Numbered from the stretch's first letter, positions 15,996-24,113 are shown. The stretch: 34,868 nt of DNA from Planctomycetota bacterium (GCA_020638875.1 JACKHS010000033.1:1-34868), one strand, 5' to 3'. Translations and numbers: made by a program. Notes: generated from the sequence alone by a model not told the origin.

Positions 15996-16517
15996 GTGTC
16001 GAGCTACAACAAGGTCATCCTGATGGGCAACCTGACCCGCGATCCCGAGCTGCGCTACACGCCCAGCAACATCGCCGTCTGCAAGTTCGGCCTCGCGGTC
16101 AACCGGCGCTTCAAGGACTCGCAGAGCGGCGAGTGGCGCGAGGAGCCGACCTTCGTCGACGTGACGATCTTCGGCAAGCGCGGCGAGGCCTTCCAGAAGT
16201 TCCACTCCAAGGGCAAGCCGGCCTTCGTCGAGGGCGAGCTGCGCTACGACCAGTGGGAGGACCAGAACGGCCAGAAGCGCAGCAAGCTGTACGTCGTGGC
16301 CGAGAGCTGGGAGTTCGTCGGCGGCGGCCGCGAGGGCGGGGCCGGCGGCGGCGGGGGCGACTACGAGCGCTCCGGCGGCTACGAGCGCTCGAGCGGCGGC
16401 GGAGGCGGCGGTGGCGGGGGTCGCTACCAGCAGCGCGGCGGCGGCGGTAGCGGCGGCGGTGGGGGCTACGGCGACCCGCAGCCCGACTACCTCGAGGTCG
16501 ACGACACGCCGTTCTGA
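15996..16517 (+). CDS. ssb: Single-stranded DNA-binding protein
   Basis: 173 aa from a GTG at 15996, chosen because GAGGAGG lies 8 bp upstream and homology begins at SSYNKVILMGNLTRDPELRYTP. The OB-fold occupies residues 1-110 (VCKFGLAVNRRFKD, EEPTFVDVTIFGKRGE, SKLYVVAESWEFVGG). A long glycine-rich linker with Tyr/Ser/Arg follows. The C-terminus ends DDTPF, the acidic tip used to recruit replication and repair partners (DDDIPF in E. coli). It coats single-stranded DNA in replication and recombination. It is the first gene of a likely unit with the MoaD-MoaE fusion 32 bp downstream. Confidence 0.95.
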   Translation: MSSYNKVILMGNLTRDPELRYTPSNIAVCKFGLAVNRRFKDSQSGEWREEPTFVDVTIFGKRGEAFQKFHSKGKPAFVEGELRYDQWEDQNGQKRSKLYVVAESWEFVGGGREGGAGGGGGDYERSGGYERSSGGGGGGGGGRYQQRGGGGSGGGGGYGDPQPDYLEVDDTPF

Positions 16518-16549
16518 ACGCGCGCCTCCGCGCCGTTCGCCACGACGCC

Positions 16550-17266
16550 ATGAAGGTGCGCGTGCTGCTCTTCGCCGCCCTGCGCGAGCGCGCGGGCGAG
16601 AGCGAGCTCCTGCTCGACGAGCTCGAGGACGGCCTCAGCGTGGGCGCGCTCAAGCGCGAGCTCGCGCGGCGGCGGCCCGAGCTCGGCGAGCTCGCGCACG
16701 TCTCGGGCGTGCTCGGCACCGAGTACGTGAGCGACGACACGCCGCTGCGCGAGGGCGCCGAGCTGGCGCTCCTGCCGCCGGTCTCGGGCGGCGCGCGCGA
16801 CGAGGACGAGCGCCTCGCCGCGGGCGTGTTCGAGCTGTGCCGGGCGCCGCTCGACGTCGAGGCGTGGCGCCGGCGCGTCGAGCACCCGACGTGCGGCGCG
16901 GTGGTGGTCTTCTGCGGCAACGTGCGCGAGACCAACCGCGGCGAGGACGTCGTGCGCATCGACTACGAGGCCTTCGAGCGCATGGCCGGGCCGGAGATGG
17001 AGCGCATCTTCGCGCGCTGCCGCGCCGAGCACGGGAGCGGGGACGGCGACGACGCCCCCGAGCGCGCGCTGCGCATGGCGTGCGCGCACCGCATCGGCGC
17101 GGTGGAGGTGGGCGCGCCGTCGGTCGTCATCGCCGTGGCGAGCCCGCACCGCGACGCGGCCTTCCTCGCCGCGCGCTTCCTGATCGACGAGCTCAAGCGC
17201 AGCCTGCCGGTGTGGAAGAAGGAGGTCTACCAGGCCGGCCACCACTGGATCGGAGATCGCTCCTGA
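16550..17266 (+). CDS. MoaD-MoaE fusion: both subunits of molybdopterin synthase
   Basis: 238 aa from the ATG at 16550. Residues 1-81 are a MoaD-type ubiquitin fold (MKVRVLLFAALRERAGE to LALLPPVSGG), ending in the Gly-Gly (80-81) whose C-terminus must become a thiocarboxylate. Residues about 95-238 are MoaE: CGAVVVFCGNVRETNRG, AHRIGAVEVGAPSVVIAVAS, then LKRSLPVWKKEVYQAGHHWI with the active-site lysines K223/K224. Together the two domains put sulfur into cPMP to make molybdopterin. In mycobacterial MoaX the fusion is cut after the Gly-Gly to become active; the same is expected here (inference). The stop overlaps the next start by one base (TGATG). Confidence 0.9.
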   Translation: MKVRVLLFAALRERAGESELLLDELEDGLSVGALKRELARRRPELGELAHVSGVLGTEYVSDDTPLREGAELALLPPVSGGARDEDERLAAGVFELCRAPLDVEAWRRRVEHPTCGAVVVFCGNVRETNRGEDVVRIDYEAFERMAGPEMERIFARCRAEHGSGDGDDAPERALRMACAHRIGAVEVGAPSVVIAVASPHRDAAFLAARFLIDELKRSLPVWKKEVYQAGHHWIGDRS

Positions 17267-17922
17267 TGCGCGTCACGATCGTCCCGGTCACGCCCTTCCA
17301 GCAGAACTGCTCGGTGCTCGTCGACGAGGCGACACACCGAGCCGCCGTGGTCGACCCCGGCGGCGACCTCGAGCGCATCGAGGCGGTGCTCGCGCGCGAG
17401 GGCGCGACGCTCGAGAAGGTGCTGCTCACGCACGGCCACGTCGACCACGCGGCGGGCGCGGCCGAGCTCGCGCGCCGCCACGGCGTGCCGGTCGAGGGCC
17501 CGGGCCGCGAGGACGCGTTCTGGCTCGAGGCGTTGCCCGAGCAGGCGCGGACGTTCGGCCTCGGAACGGCGGAGGCCGTGGTCCCCGATCGCTGGCTCGC
17601 GCAGGGCGACGAGGTGCGCTTCGGCGACGAGCGCCTCGAGGTGCTCGCCACGCCCGGTCACACGCCCGGCCACGTCGTGTTCCACCACCCCGCGGGCGGA
17701 CTCGTGCTCGTCGGCGACGTGCTGTTCCAGGGCTCGATCGGCCGCACCGACTTCCCGCGCGGCGACTACGACACGCTGATCGCCTCGATCCGCGACGTGC
17801 TGCTGCCGCTCGGCGACGACGTGCGCTTCGTGCCCGGTCACGGGCCGGGCGGCACCCTGGGCGAGGAGCGCCGCACGAACCCCTTCCTGGTGGCGCCCGA
17901 GCGCTACCGCGAGCTCATGTGA
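17266..17922 (+). CDS. Metallo-beta-lactamase-fold hydrolase, glyoxalase II-like (GloC/YcbL type)
   Basis: 218 aa from the ATG at 17266, translationally coupled to the gene before it. The zinc motif is HGHVDH (56-61) after LLTHG. Later ligand motifs are TPGHTPGHVVFHH, VLVGDVLFQGSIGRTDFPRGD, and FVPGHGPGGTLGEERRTNPFL. The start PVTPFQQNCSVLVDE and the end TNPFL are typical of the short GloC-like class, which hydrolyses S-lactoylglutathione or related thioesters. It lacks the glutathione-binding C-terminal domain of classical glyoxalase II, so the natural thiol substrate is uncertain. Confidence 0.88.
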   Translation: MRVTIVPVTPFQQNCSVLVDEATHRAAVVDPGGDLERIEAVLAREGATLEKVLLTHGHVDHAAGAAELARRHGVPVEGPGREDAFWLEALPEQARTFGLGTAEAVVPDRWLAQGDEVRFGDERLEVLATPGHTPGHVVFHHPAGGLVLVGDVLFQGSIGRTDFPRGDYDTLIASIRDVLLPLGDDVRFVPGHGPGGTLGEERRTNPFLVAPERYRELM

Positions 17923-17936
17923 GCCCGCGCGCGGGC
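17923..17936 (+). terminator. Short GC hairpin after the hydrolase gene
   Basis: GCCCGC/GCGGGC perfect inverted repeat directly after the stop. It has no T-tract. It lies just before a candidate -10 box for the next gene. Confidence 0.35.
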
Positions 17937-17970
17937 GGGCGGCGCGGTGGTCTCGAACGGGCCCGCCTGC

Positions 17971-17976
17971 TACTCT
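17971..17976 (+). promoter_or_regulatory. Candidate -10 box for ETF-quinone oxidoreductase
   Basis: TACTCT at 93 bp before the ATG, in a gap that otherwise has very few A/T bases. The -35 region (GGTCTC or nearby) is poor. Confidence 0.4.
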
Positions 17977-18063
17977 CTTGCGCCAATTCGGCACCTGGGC
18001 GGTCCGCGGCGGCGCCCGCCGCGCCCCGAGGTGTCCCTGCGCGCCCGCGCGCGGCACGGAGCC

Positions 18064-19749
18064 ATGAACGAGAACCCTCAGTACACCCTGAACGTCCGCG
18101 ACGTCGAGCGCGAGGAGCTCGAGGTCGACGTCCTGCTCGTCGGCGCGGGGCCCGCGAACCTCGCCTGCGCGCTGCGCCTGCAGCAGCTCTTCGCCGAGCG
18201 CGGGCTCGACGACAAGGTGATCCTGGTGCTCGACAAGGCCGAGGAGGTGGGGCACCACACGCTCTCGGGCGCCGTGATGAACCCGCGCGGCATCGCCGAG
18301 CTGTTCCCCGACTGGAAGGAGCGCGGCTTCCCGATCGAGCGCGAGGTCACCTACGACGCGATGGCCTTCCTGCGCAAGAACGGCAAGCACAACCGCTTCG
18401 ACGGGATGCTGACGCCGCCGCAGCTGCGCAACCACGGCAACTACATCGTCAGCCTGAACAAGGTCGTGCGCTGGATGGGCGAGCAGGTCGAGGCCGCGGG
18501 CATCGAGCTGTACGCCGGCTTCGCCGCGGCCGAGGTGCTCTACGACGGCGAGCGCGTCGTCGGCGTGCAGACGCGCGACAGCGGCATCGCCAAGGACGGC
18601 TCGAAGAAGGCGACCTTCGAGCCCGGCATGAACGTGAAGGCCGGCGTGACCGTCTTCGGCGAGGGCACGCGCGGCAGCCTCGCGAAGGGCCTGATCCGCC
18701 GGCTGCACCTCGACGAGGGCCGCAACCCGCAGACGTACGGCACGGGCGTGAAGGAGATCTGGGAGATCCCGGCCGAGCGCGCCAAGCAGCTCTACGGTTC
18801 GGTCTTCCACTGCGGCGGCTACCCGCTCGGGTCGGACGGCTACGGCGGCGGCTGGATCTACGGCATCTCCGAGAACCACATCAACCTCGGCTACGTCGTC
18901 GGCCTCGACCACGCGGACGCGAAGCTCGACCCGCACGCGCTGTTCGTGAAGTTCAAGCAGCACCCCTTCGTGGCCGACCTCATCGCGGGCGGCAAGGTGG
19001 TGCGCTACGGCGCGAAGACGCTGCCCGAGGGCGGTTACTTCGCCATGCCGCGCCTGCAGGGCGACGGCTTCTGCCTGGTGGGCGACACCGCCGGCTTCCT
19101 CAACACCGCGACGCTCAAGGGCATCCACCTCGCGATCAAGTCGGGCCTGCTGGCCGCCGAGGCGATCGCCGACGCCGTGGCCGCGGGCGACACCTCGAGC
19201 GCCAAGCTCGCGCGCTACACCGAGCTCTTCGAGGCCTCGTGGGCGCGCGAGGAGCTGTGGGGCGTGCGCAACTGGCGCCAGGCGTTCGACGGCGGGATGC
19301 TCGCCGGCATGCTCGACGCCGCGGTGCAGCGCGTCACCGGCGGCCGCGGGCTGGTGAAGCACCGCGCGGGTCACGCCGACCACACGACGACGCGCCACGT
19401 GTCCGAGTCGCGCTTCGAGTTCCCGACCTACAACGACACGACGGCGATGGACAAGCTCACCGACGTGTACTGGTCGGGAGCGATCCACGAGGAGGATCAG
19501 CCCAGCCACCTGATCGTCAAGGACCCGTCGATCTGCGTCGAGCGCTGCACGCGCGAGTACGGCAACCCCTGCCAGCACTTCTGTCCCGCGGCCGTCTACG
19601 AGTGGCCGAGCGAGGCCGCCGAGCCGGGCGTGCTCGTCAACGCGAGCAACTGCGTGCACTGCAAGACCTGCGACATCGCGGATCCCTACGAGAACATCGA
19701 GTGGGTCGTCCCCGAGGGCGGGGGCGGTCCGAAGTACGTCGACATGTGA
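18064..19749 (+). CDS. Electron transfer flavoprotein-ubiquinone oxidoreductase
   Basis: 561 aa from the ATG at 18064; the frame is open upstream, but homology begins near LEVDVLLVGAGPANLACALRL. This membrane-bound enzyme passes electrons from ETF to the quinone pool, linking fatty-acid and amino-acid oxidation to respiration. The FAD-binding Rossmann GxGxxN motif is at about residues 26-32. The middle shows HTLSGAVMNPRG and the quinone/FAD region GGYFAMPRLQGDGFCLVGD. The C-terminal [4Fe-4S] domain carries CVERC, GNPCQHFCPAAVYEW, and CVHCKTCDIADP. Length matches the family. No etfAB genes are in the window. pepA follows 50 bp downstream. Confidence 0.95.
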   Translation: MNENPQYTLNVRDVEREELEVDVLLVGAGPANLACALRLQQLFAERGLDDKVILVLDKAEEVGHHTLSGAVMNPRGIAELFPDWKERGFPIEREVTYDAMAFLRKNGKHNRFDGMLTPPQLRNHGNYIVSLNKVVRWMGEQVEAAGIELYAGFAAAEVLYDGERVVGVQTRDSGIAKDGSKKATFEPGMNVKAGVTVFGEGTRGSLAKGLIRRLHLDEGRNPQTYGTGVKEIWEIPAERAKQLYGSVFHCGGYPLGSDGYGGGWIYGISENHINLGYVVGLDHADAKLDPHALFVKFKQHPFVADLIAGGKVVRYGAKTLPEGGYFAMPRLQGDGFCLVGDTAGFLNTATLKGIHLAIKSGLLAAEAIADAVAAGDTSSAKLARYTELFEASWAREELWGVRNWRQAFDGGMLAGMLDAAVQRVTGGRGLVKHRAGHADHTTTRHVSESRFEFPTYNDTTAMDKLTDVYWSGAIHEEDQPSHLIVKDPSICVERCTREYGNPCQHFCPAAVYEWPSEAAEPGVLVNASNCVHCKTCDIADPYENIEWVVPEGGGGPKYVDM

Positions 19750-19752
19750 TCG

Positions 19753-19765
19753 CGGGCGCGGCCCG
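19753..19765 (+). terminator. Small hairpin after ETF-QO gene
   Basis: CGGGC-GCG-GCCCG followed by TTCCCCC. The stem is short and the T-tract minimal; it lies in the 50-bp gap before the aminopeptidase gene. Confidence 0.35.
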
Positions 19766-19799
19766 TTCCCCCAAGCTCATCCCCATCGCCCCACAGCTC

Positions 19800-21266
19800 A
19801 TGAAGCTCAGTCACAAGAACGACACCGGCAAGCTGCCGCGCACCGCGCTCCTGATCGTCCTCGCCGCCGAGGGCGAGGCGCCCGCTCTCCCCGACGGCGT
19901 CGCGCTCGCGCCCGCCGCGCTGGAGGACTTCCGCGGCGAGTTCCGCCAGGTGCGCCTGAGCGACGCGACCGCGGGCGCGGCGCGCCGCGTGCTGCTCGTC
20001 GGTCTCGGCAAGCGCGAGGACGTCGACGGCGAGCGCGTGCGCCGCGCCGCCGCGATCGCCGTGAAGAAGGCCGAGACGGTCGAGGCCGAGGACGCGACGT
20101 TCTTCGTCCCCGAGGCCGTGGCCGCCATGGCCGGCGGCGCGTCGGCGTTCGGGAGCGCGCTGGCCGAGGGCGCGGTGATGGGCGCCTACCGCTACGACGG
20201 TGGCAAGAGCGCGCCCAAGCCGGCGAAGCTCAAGAAGGTCGCGACGCTCGGCAAGGGCGCCGCGCTGAAGAGCGGCGTCGAGCACGGCGTCGTGCTCGGC
20301 GAGGCGAACTGCTTCACGCGCGACCTGCAGAACAAGGCCGGCAACCAGATGACGCCGACGCAGCTCGCCGCCGAGGCGCGCGGGCTCGCCAAGCGCTCGA
20401 CGCGCATCACCTGCAAGGTGCTCGAGGAGGCCGGCATGAAGGCGCTCGGCATGGGCCTCCTGCTCGGCGTCTCGGCCGGCTCCGAGGAGCCCGCCAAGCT
20501 GATCCACCTCGTCTACAAGCCCAAGGGCAAGTCCAAGGGCCGCATCGCCTTCGTGGGCAAGGGCCTGACCTTCGACGCCGGCGGCATCAGCCTCAAGCCC
20601 TCGAAGGGCATGGAGGAGATGCGCTACGACATGTCCGGCAGCGCGGCGGTGCTCGGCGCCTTCCACGCGCTGGCGGGCCTCGACGTGCCCTACGAGGTGC
20701 ACGGTGTCGTGCCGAGCAGCGAGAACCTCGCCGACGGCAAGGCCACCAAGCCGGGCGACGTGCACGTCTCGATGAAGGGTCTGACGGTCGAGGTGATCAA
20801 CACCGACGCCGAGGGACGCCTGATCCTCGCCGACGCGCTGCACTACGTCTGCGCGAAGGTGAAGCCCGACACGCTGATCGACCTCGCCACGCTCACCGGT
20901 GCGGTCGTGATGGGCCTCGGCCACGAGGTCTCCGGCATGTTCAGCACCTGCGACGAGCTGCGCGACCGTCTCAGCGCGGCCGGCCGCGCGACGGGCGAGA
21001 AGGTCTGGCCGCTGCCGCTCGAGCCCGCCTTCGTCGAGAACCTCAAGGACAGCCCGGCCGACCTGCGCAACATCTGCTCGCCCAACATGGGCGGCGGCTC
21101 GATCGCCGGCGCGGCCTTCCTCTCGCAGTTCGTGGACGGCCCGGCCTGGGCCCACCTCGACATCGCGGGCAGCGCCTGGAACCAGAACGCCCGCGACTAC
21201 ACCGGCGGCAAGGGCGGCACGGGCGTCGGCGCGCGCCTGCTCGTGCAGTACCTCGAGTCGCTGTGA
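19800..21266 (+). CDS. pepA: Leucyl aminopeptidase (M17 family)
   Basis: 488 aa from the ATG at 19800, usual length for the family. M17 enzymes are hexameric two-metal exopeptidases of the cytoplasm, removing N-terminal residues; some also bind DNA. The N-terminal macro-like domain covers about 1-160. Catalytic marks are VGKGLTFDAGGISLKPSKGM (metal-binding Lys and Asp), MSGSAAVLG, and the signature NTDAEGRL (334-341) followed by DALHY. LTGAVVMGLG and the C-terminal PAWAHLDIAGSAW are also typical. The frame is open upstream through the preceding gene, but that part is a shadow. Confidence 0.95.
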   Translation: MKLSHKNDTGKLPRTALLIVLAAEGEAPALPDGVALAPAALEDFRGEFRQVRLSDATAGAARRVLLVGLGKREDVDGERVRRAAAIAVKKAETVEAEDATFFVPEAVAAMAGGASAFGSALAEGAVMGAYRYDGGKSAPKPAKLKKVATLGKGAALKSGVEHGVVLGEANCFTRDLQNKAGNQMTPTQLAAEARGLAKRSTRITCKVLEEAGMKALGMGLLLGVSAGSEEPAKLIHLVYKPKGKSKGRIAFVGKGLTFDAGGISLKPSKGMEEMRYDMSGSAAVLGAFHALAGLDVPYEVHGVVPSSENLADGKATKPGDVHVSMKGLTVEVINTDAEGRLILADALHYVCAKVKPDTLIDLATLTGAVVMGLGHEVSGMFSTCDELRDRLSAAGRATGEKVWPLPLEPAFVENLKDSPADLRNICSPNMGGGSIAGAAFLSQFVDGPAWAHLDIAGSAWNQNARDYTGGKGGTGVGARLLVQYLESL

Positions 21267-21330
21267 CCGCGCCGCGGGCCGCGCCTCCCACCTGCCTCGA
21301 TCCCTCCGAAGCACCCCCAGCCTTTCTCCC

Positions 21331-22464
21331 GTGACCTCCCAAGCTCCCACCCTAGTTCCCGGCCTGGCCGGGATCCCTTGCGCCGAGTCGGCCGTCAGCT
21401 ACATCGACGGCCAGGCCGGCATCCTCGAGTACCGCGGCCATCGCATCGAGACGCTGGCCGCGCAGAGCAACTTCGAGGAGACCGCCTGGCTCCTCCTGTA
21501 CGGCACGCTGCCGACCGCGGACGAGCTCGCTGGCTTCCGCGCGAAGCTCGCGCGCTACCGCGAGCTGCCCCCGGCGCTGCTCGCGACGCTCGCCGGCTTG
21601 CCGAAGGACGGCCACCCGATGGCCGCGCTGCAGGCCGGCTACGCCGCGCTCGGCATGCACATGGAGGGCAAGCTGGCCTCGCGCGACGAGGACATCGCTC
21701 TCCTGATCGCCGCCACGCCGGTGATGGTGGCCGCGTTCGAGCGCGCCCGCCAGGGGCAGCCCTTCGTCGCGCCCGACCCGTCGCTCGACACGGCCGCCAA
21801 CTTCCTGTGGATGCTGCGCGGCGAGACGCCGAACGTGCTCGAGTCGCACGTGCTCGACGTCGCGCTCGTGCTGCACGCCGACCACACGATGAACGCCTCG
21901 ACGTTCACCGCGCGCGTGGTCGCCTCGACCGAGGCCGACCCGTACACGGTCTGCGCGTCGGCCATCGGCTCGCTGAAGGGGCCGCTGCACGGCGGCGCCA
22001 ACGAGCGCGTCCTCATCCAGCTCGAGAAGGTCGGCACCGTCGACCGCGTGCGCGCCTGGCTCGACGACCAGCTCGCCACGCGCGGCAAGGTGATGGGCTT
22101 CGGCCACCGCGTCTACAAGACGAAGGACCCGCGCTCGTTCGTGCTGCAGACGCTGGCGCGCGAGCTCTTCGAGAAGACCGGCTCGACGCCGATCTACGAC
22201 GTGGCGCTCGAGCTCGAGAAGGCCGTGGTCGAGAAGCTCGGCGAGAAGGGCATCTACCCGAACGTCGACTTCTACTCGGGCATCGTCTACCAGAAGATGG
22301 GCATCCCGACGGACGTCTTCACGCCCATCTTCGGCATCTCGCGCGTCGCCGGCTGGCTGGCGCACTGGCGCGAGCAGATGGTCGACAACAAGATCTTCCG
22401 CCCCGCGCAGGTCTTCGTCGGCAGCCACGACGCGGTCTACACCGACCTCGCCGCGCGCGGCTGA
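21331..22464 (+). CDS. gltA: Citrate synthase (short type II-like/2-methylcitrate synthase family)
   Basis: 377 aa from a GTG at 21331. It condenses oxaloacetate and acetyl-CoA at the entry of the TCA cycle. Catalytic and substrate residues are visible in order: His in LVLHADHTMNASTF, GPLHGGANERV, His in GFGHRVYKTKDPRS, and Asp in NVDFYSGIVY. The start GLAGIPCAESAVSYIDGQAGILEYRG is the usual opening of the ~370-aa dimeric form. 2-Methylcitrate synthase shares these residues, and no prp genes are nearby, so citrate synthase is preferred. A strong hairpin terminator follows. Confidence 0.93.
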   Translation: MTSQAPTLVPGLAGIPCAESAVSYIDGQAGILEYRGHRIETLAAQSNFEETAWLLLYGTLPTADELAGFRAKLARYRELPPALLATLAGLPKDGHPMAALQAGYAALGMHMEGKLASRDEDIALLIAATPVMVAAFERARQGQPFVAPDPSLDTAANFLWMLRGETPNVLESHVLDVALVLHADHTMNASTFTARVVASTEADPYTVCASAIGSLKGPLHGGANERVLIQLEKVGTVDRVRAWLDDQLATRGKVMGFGHRVYKTKDPRSFVLQTLARELFEKTGSTPIYDVALELEKAVVEKLGEKGIYPNVDFYSGIVYQKMGIPTDVFTPIFGISRVAGWLAHWREQMVDNKIFRPAQVFVGSHDAVYTDLAARG

Positions 22465-22490
22465 GCGTCCGCCCTCGCGCCGCTGCTCCA

Positions 22491-22525
22491 GGCCGGCGGT
22501 CGCGCGACTCGCGCGGCCGCCGGCC
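22491..22525 (+). terminator. Strong terminator hairpin after citrate synthase
   Basis: A 15-bp stem (22491-22505 with 22511-22525; one position is a G-U wobble in RNA) around the loop GACTC, followed by GTGCTTT. It starts 26 bp after the citrate synthase stop. Confidence 0.75.
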
Positions 22526-22589
22526 GTGCTTTGGGCCGCAGGAGGGCCGACGTCGACGCAGGCGCGGCGCAACGGAGGCGAGGGCGGTT

Positions 22590-22864
22590 CGGGCGCCTCA
22601 TCAAGTTGGAAGATCGGGAAGGTAGGAAGGGCTGGAAGGGACAACGGCAGCTGAATCGGTTCGGCGAGTTTCTCGACGCCGAGGTACGAGAGGTATCGAA
22701 CTCGGACCGGGCGAAGCCCGGGCCGGCCTCTGGCCGGCCCGGGCTTCGCCCGGTCGGTGTTGTCCTGCGCTGTTGTGGGCCCGAACTCGCCGTGACGTCT
22801 CGCCTGCCGTTGTCCCTTCCAGCCCTTCCTACCTTCCCGATCTTCCAACTTGATGAGGCGCCCG
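22590..22864. repeat. 275-nt nested palindrome (MITE-like candidate)
   Basis: Outer arms 22591-22650 and 22804-22863 are perfect 60-bp reverse complements (61 with the flanking C/G pair). After a symmetric 11 x 11 nt internal loop, CGGCGAGTT (22662-22670) pairs with AACTCGCCG (22784-22792). At the centre, 22705-22728 pairs perfectly with 22732-22755 (24 bp, loop TCT). The whole block can fold as a single long hairpin in DNA or RNA. Open frames across it are by-products of the symmetry. It sits between converging citrate synthase and sigma-factor genes, after the dedicated terminator. No target duplication is evident. Confidence 0.9.
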
Positions 22865-22925
22865 CGACGTCGAGCTCGCCGCGCCGCTGCCGCTGCATCG
22901 CGCTCGGCCCCCCTCGGGTCCGTCC

Positions 22926-23594
22926 CTAGCGGCGCAACCGCCGCTCGACCTTCGCCGCCAGCGCCACCCGTGCCCGCCGGTGGTACTGCTGCGCCGCGCC
23001 CGCGCTGGCGCGGCCCGTGCGCTCGGCGACCAGCTCCCAGTCCGCGCGCGCGTAGTCGACGAGCAGGATGATCTCGCGCTGCTCCTCCGGCAGCTCGGCC
23101 AGGCAGTCGTCGACGATCTCCTCCATCTCCGCGTGCGCGACCTTGTCGGGCGGCGGGACCGAGTCGGCGACGACGTCCCACCCCAGGCTGCTCGGCGCGG
23201 CCTTGTCGCGCAGGCTCTCCAGCGCCACCTCGCGCGCCGCGTCGCGCTTGCCGGCGTGCTCGCGCTGGAACAGGTTGCGCAGCGAGTTCTCCGCGATGCG
23301 CGCCATCCAGTCGATCAGCTTCGCGTCCTCGCGCTCCTCGTAGCGATCGAGCGAGCGGAACGCGCGCAGCATGGTCTCCTGCACGACGTCCTCGACCTCG
23401 GCGCGCGAGCGCAGGAAGCTGCCCATGCGCACGCGCACGATGCGCCGCACGCGCTCGGCGTAGCGGGCGAACAGCTCGTCCAGCGCGGCGCGGTCGCCGG
23501 CGCGGTGACGCTGGATGAGCGCGAAGGTCTCCAGCGCGTGCGGCGGCGTGTCGTCGGGGCGGGCGTCCATCGGAGCGGGCGAGGGGGCTTGCAT
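22926..23594 (-). CDS. ECF-type sigma-70 family RNA polymerase sigma factor
   Basis: 222 aa from the ATG at 23594; an in-frame ATG eight codons later is an alternative. Region 2 is at about residues 35-110: DELFARYAERVRRIVRVRMG, then AEVEDVVQETMLRAFRSLDRYE and LIDWMARIAENSLRNLFQRE. Region 4 is at about 165-215: LAELPEEQREIILLVDYAR, then DWELVAERTGRASAGAAQQY and HRRARVALA. The helix-turn-helix looks weakly conserved. Region 3 is absent, as in ECF factors. No anti-sigma factor or cognate target is seen nearby, so the signal is unknown; the class may be one of the planctomycete-specific ECF groups (inference). Confidence 0.88.
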   Translation of the reverse strand: MQAPSPAPMDARPDDTPPHALETFALIQRHRAGDRAALDELFARYAERVRRIVRVRMGSFLRSRAEVEDVVQETMLRAFRSLDRYEEREDAKLIDWMARIAENSLRNLFQREHAGKRDAAREVALESLRDKAAPSSLGWDVVADSVPPPDKVAHAEMEEIVDDCLAELPEEQREIILLVDYARADWELVAERTGRASAGAAQQYHRRARVALAAKVERRLRR

Positions 23595-23651
23595 GCCGGG
23601 AGCAGCAAGGCGACGACGCGCGCCCGACAGGGAATCCGGCGGAAAGCTCGC

Positions 23652-23686
23652 GCCGGCCGAGCGCGCGCGTCGCGGACTCGGCCGGC
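23652..23686 (-). terminator. Terminator hairpin for tRNA-Leu
   Basis: GCCGGCCGAG (23652-23661) pairs perfectly with CTCGGCCGGC (23677-23686), 10 bp with a 15-nt loop. It lies directly 3' of the encoded CCA of the minus-strand tRNA. On that strand the stem is followed by GCGAGCTTTCC. Confidence 0.58.
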
Positions 23687-23772
23687 TGGTAGGGAGGAGG
23701 GGAGTCGAACCCCTACGGGCCAGGCCCTTCGGATTTTAAGTCCGATGCGTCTACCGATTCCGCCACCTCCCC
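23687..23772 (-). tRNA. tRNA-Leu(UAA)
   Basis: 86 nt including an encoded CCA. On the minus strand: acceptor GGGGAGG with CCTCCCT (first pair G-U), D-arm TGGCGGAATCGGTAGACGCA, anticodon stem TCGGA/TCCGA with loop CTTAAAA giving anticodon UAA, a long variable arm (GGGC-CTG-GCCC) as expected for a class II tRNA, T-arm AGGGG-TTCGACT-CCCCT, discriminator A, then CCA. It reads UUA/UUG, rare codons in so GC-rich a genome. Confidence 0.97.
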
Positions 23773-23788
23773 GCGGTCGGCCGCGCGG

Positions 23789-23794
23789 ATTCTA
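23789..23794 (-). promoter_or_regulatory. Candidate -10 box for tRNA-Leu
   Basis: Minus strand TAGAAT, 16 bp before the first base of the tRNA. The -35 region is poor. It shares the short divergent gap with the tRNA-Cys promoter. Confidence 0.48.
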
Positions 23795-23868
23795 GGCGCG
23801 CGCGGGTGTCGGGCTCCAGGATCCGGGGAGCGCCGGCCGAGGAACGGGGGCCGACGTCGCCGCGCGCC

Positions 23869-23896
23869 TTGACCGAGCCGCGCCCGGCGGTAGACT
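23869..23896 (+). promoter_or_regulatory. Sigma70-type promoter for tRNA-Cys
   Basis: TTGACC (23869-23874), 16 bp, TAGACT (23891-23896), with the tRNA starting 16 bp after the -10. It is the best consensus promoter in the window. Confidence 0.78.
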
Positions 23897-23911
23897 CGTC
23901 GGCCCTCGCGA

Positions 23912-23986
23912 GGCGGCATAGCCAAGTGGTAAGGCAACGGATTGCAAATCCGTCATTCCCCGGTTCAAGTCCGGGTGCCGCCTCCA
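23912..23986 (+). tRNA. tRNA-Cys(GCA)
   Basis: 75 nt with an encoded CCA. Acceptor GGCGGCA/TGCCGCC, D-arm GCCAAGTGGTAAGGC, anticodon stem ACGGA/TCCGT with loop TTGCAAA (anticodon GCA), T-arm CCCGG-TTCAAGT-CCGGG, discriminator T, then CCA. All stems pair fully. Confidence 0.98.
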
Positions 23987-24107
23987 TCCCGCGCGCACGG
24001 GCAGCGCAGCGCGGGGCTCGCGCGTCCTGACGCGCGCTACGGCGGACCAGCGCGTCCGACGACAGGGCTCGGCCACGCGCGAGGGGTGCGTCGCGTGGCG
24101 CGGCGGC

Positions 24108-24113
24108 TACCAT
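24108..24113 (+). promoter_or_regulatory. Candidate -10 box for the giant multidomain gene
   Basis: TACCAT overlaps the first possible ATG (24112) and stands about 31 bp before the second (24145). This is one reason to prefer the second as the start. Confidence 0.38.

Noticed and set aside
21352..23181. Minus-strand frame running through the nested palindrome
   Set aside because: It is antisense to citrate synthase and reads both arms of the inverted repeat; the protein-like words come from the repeat.
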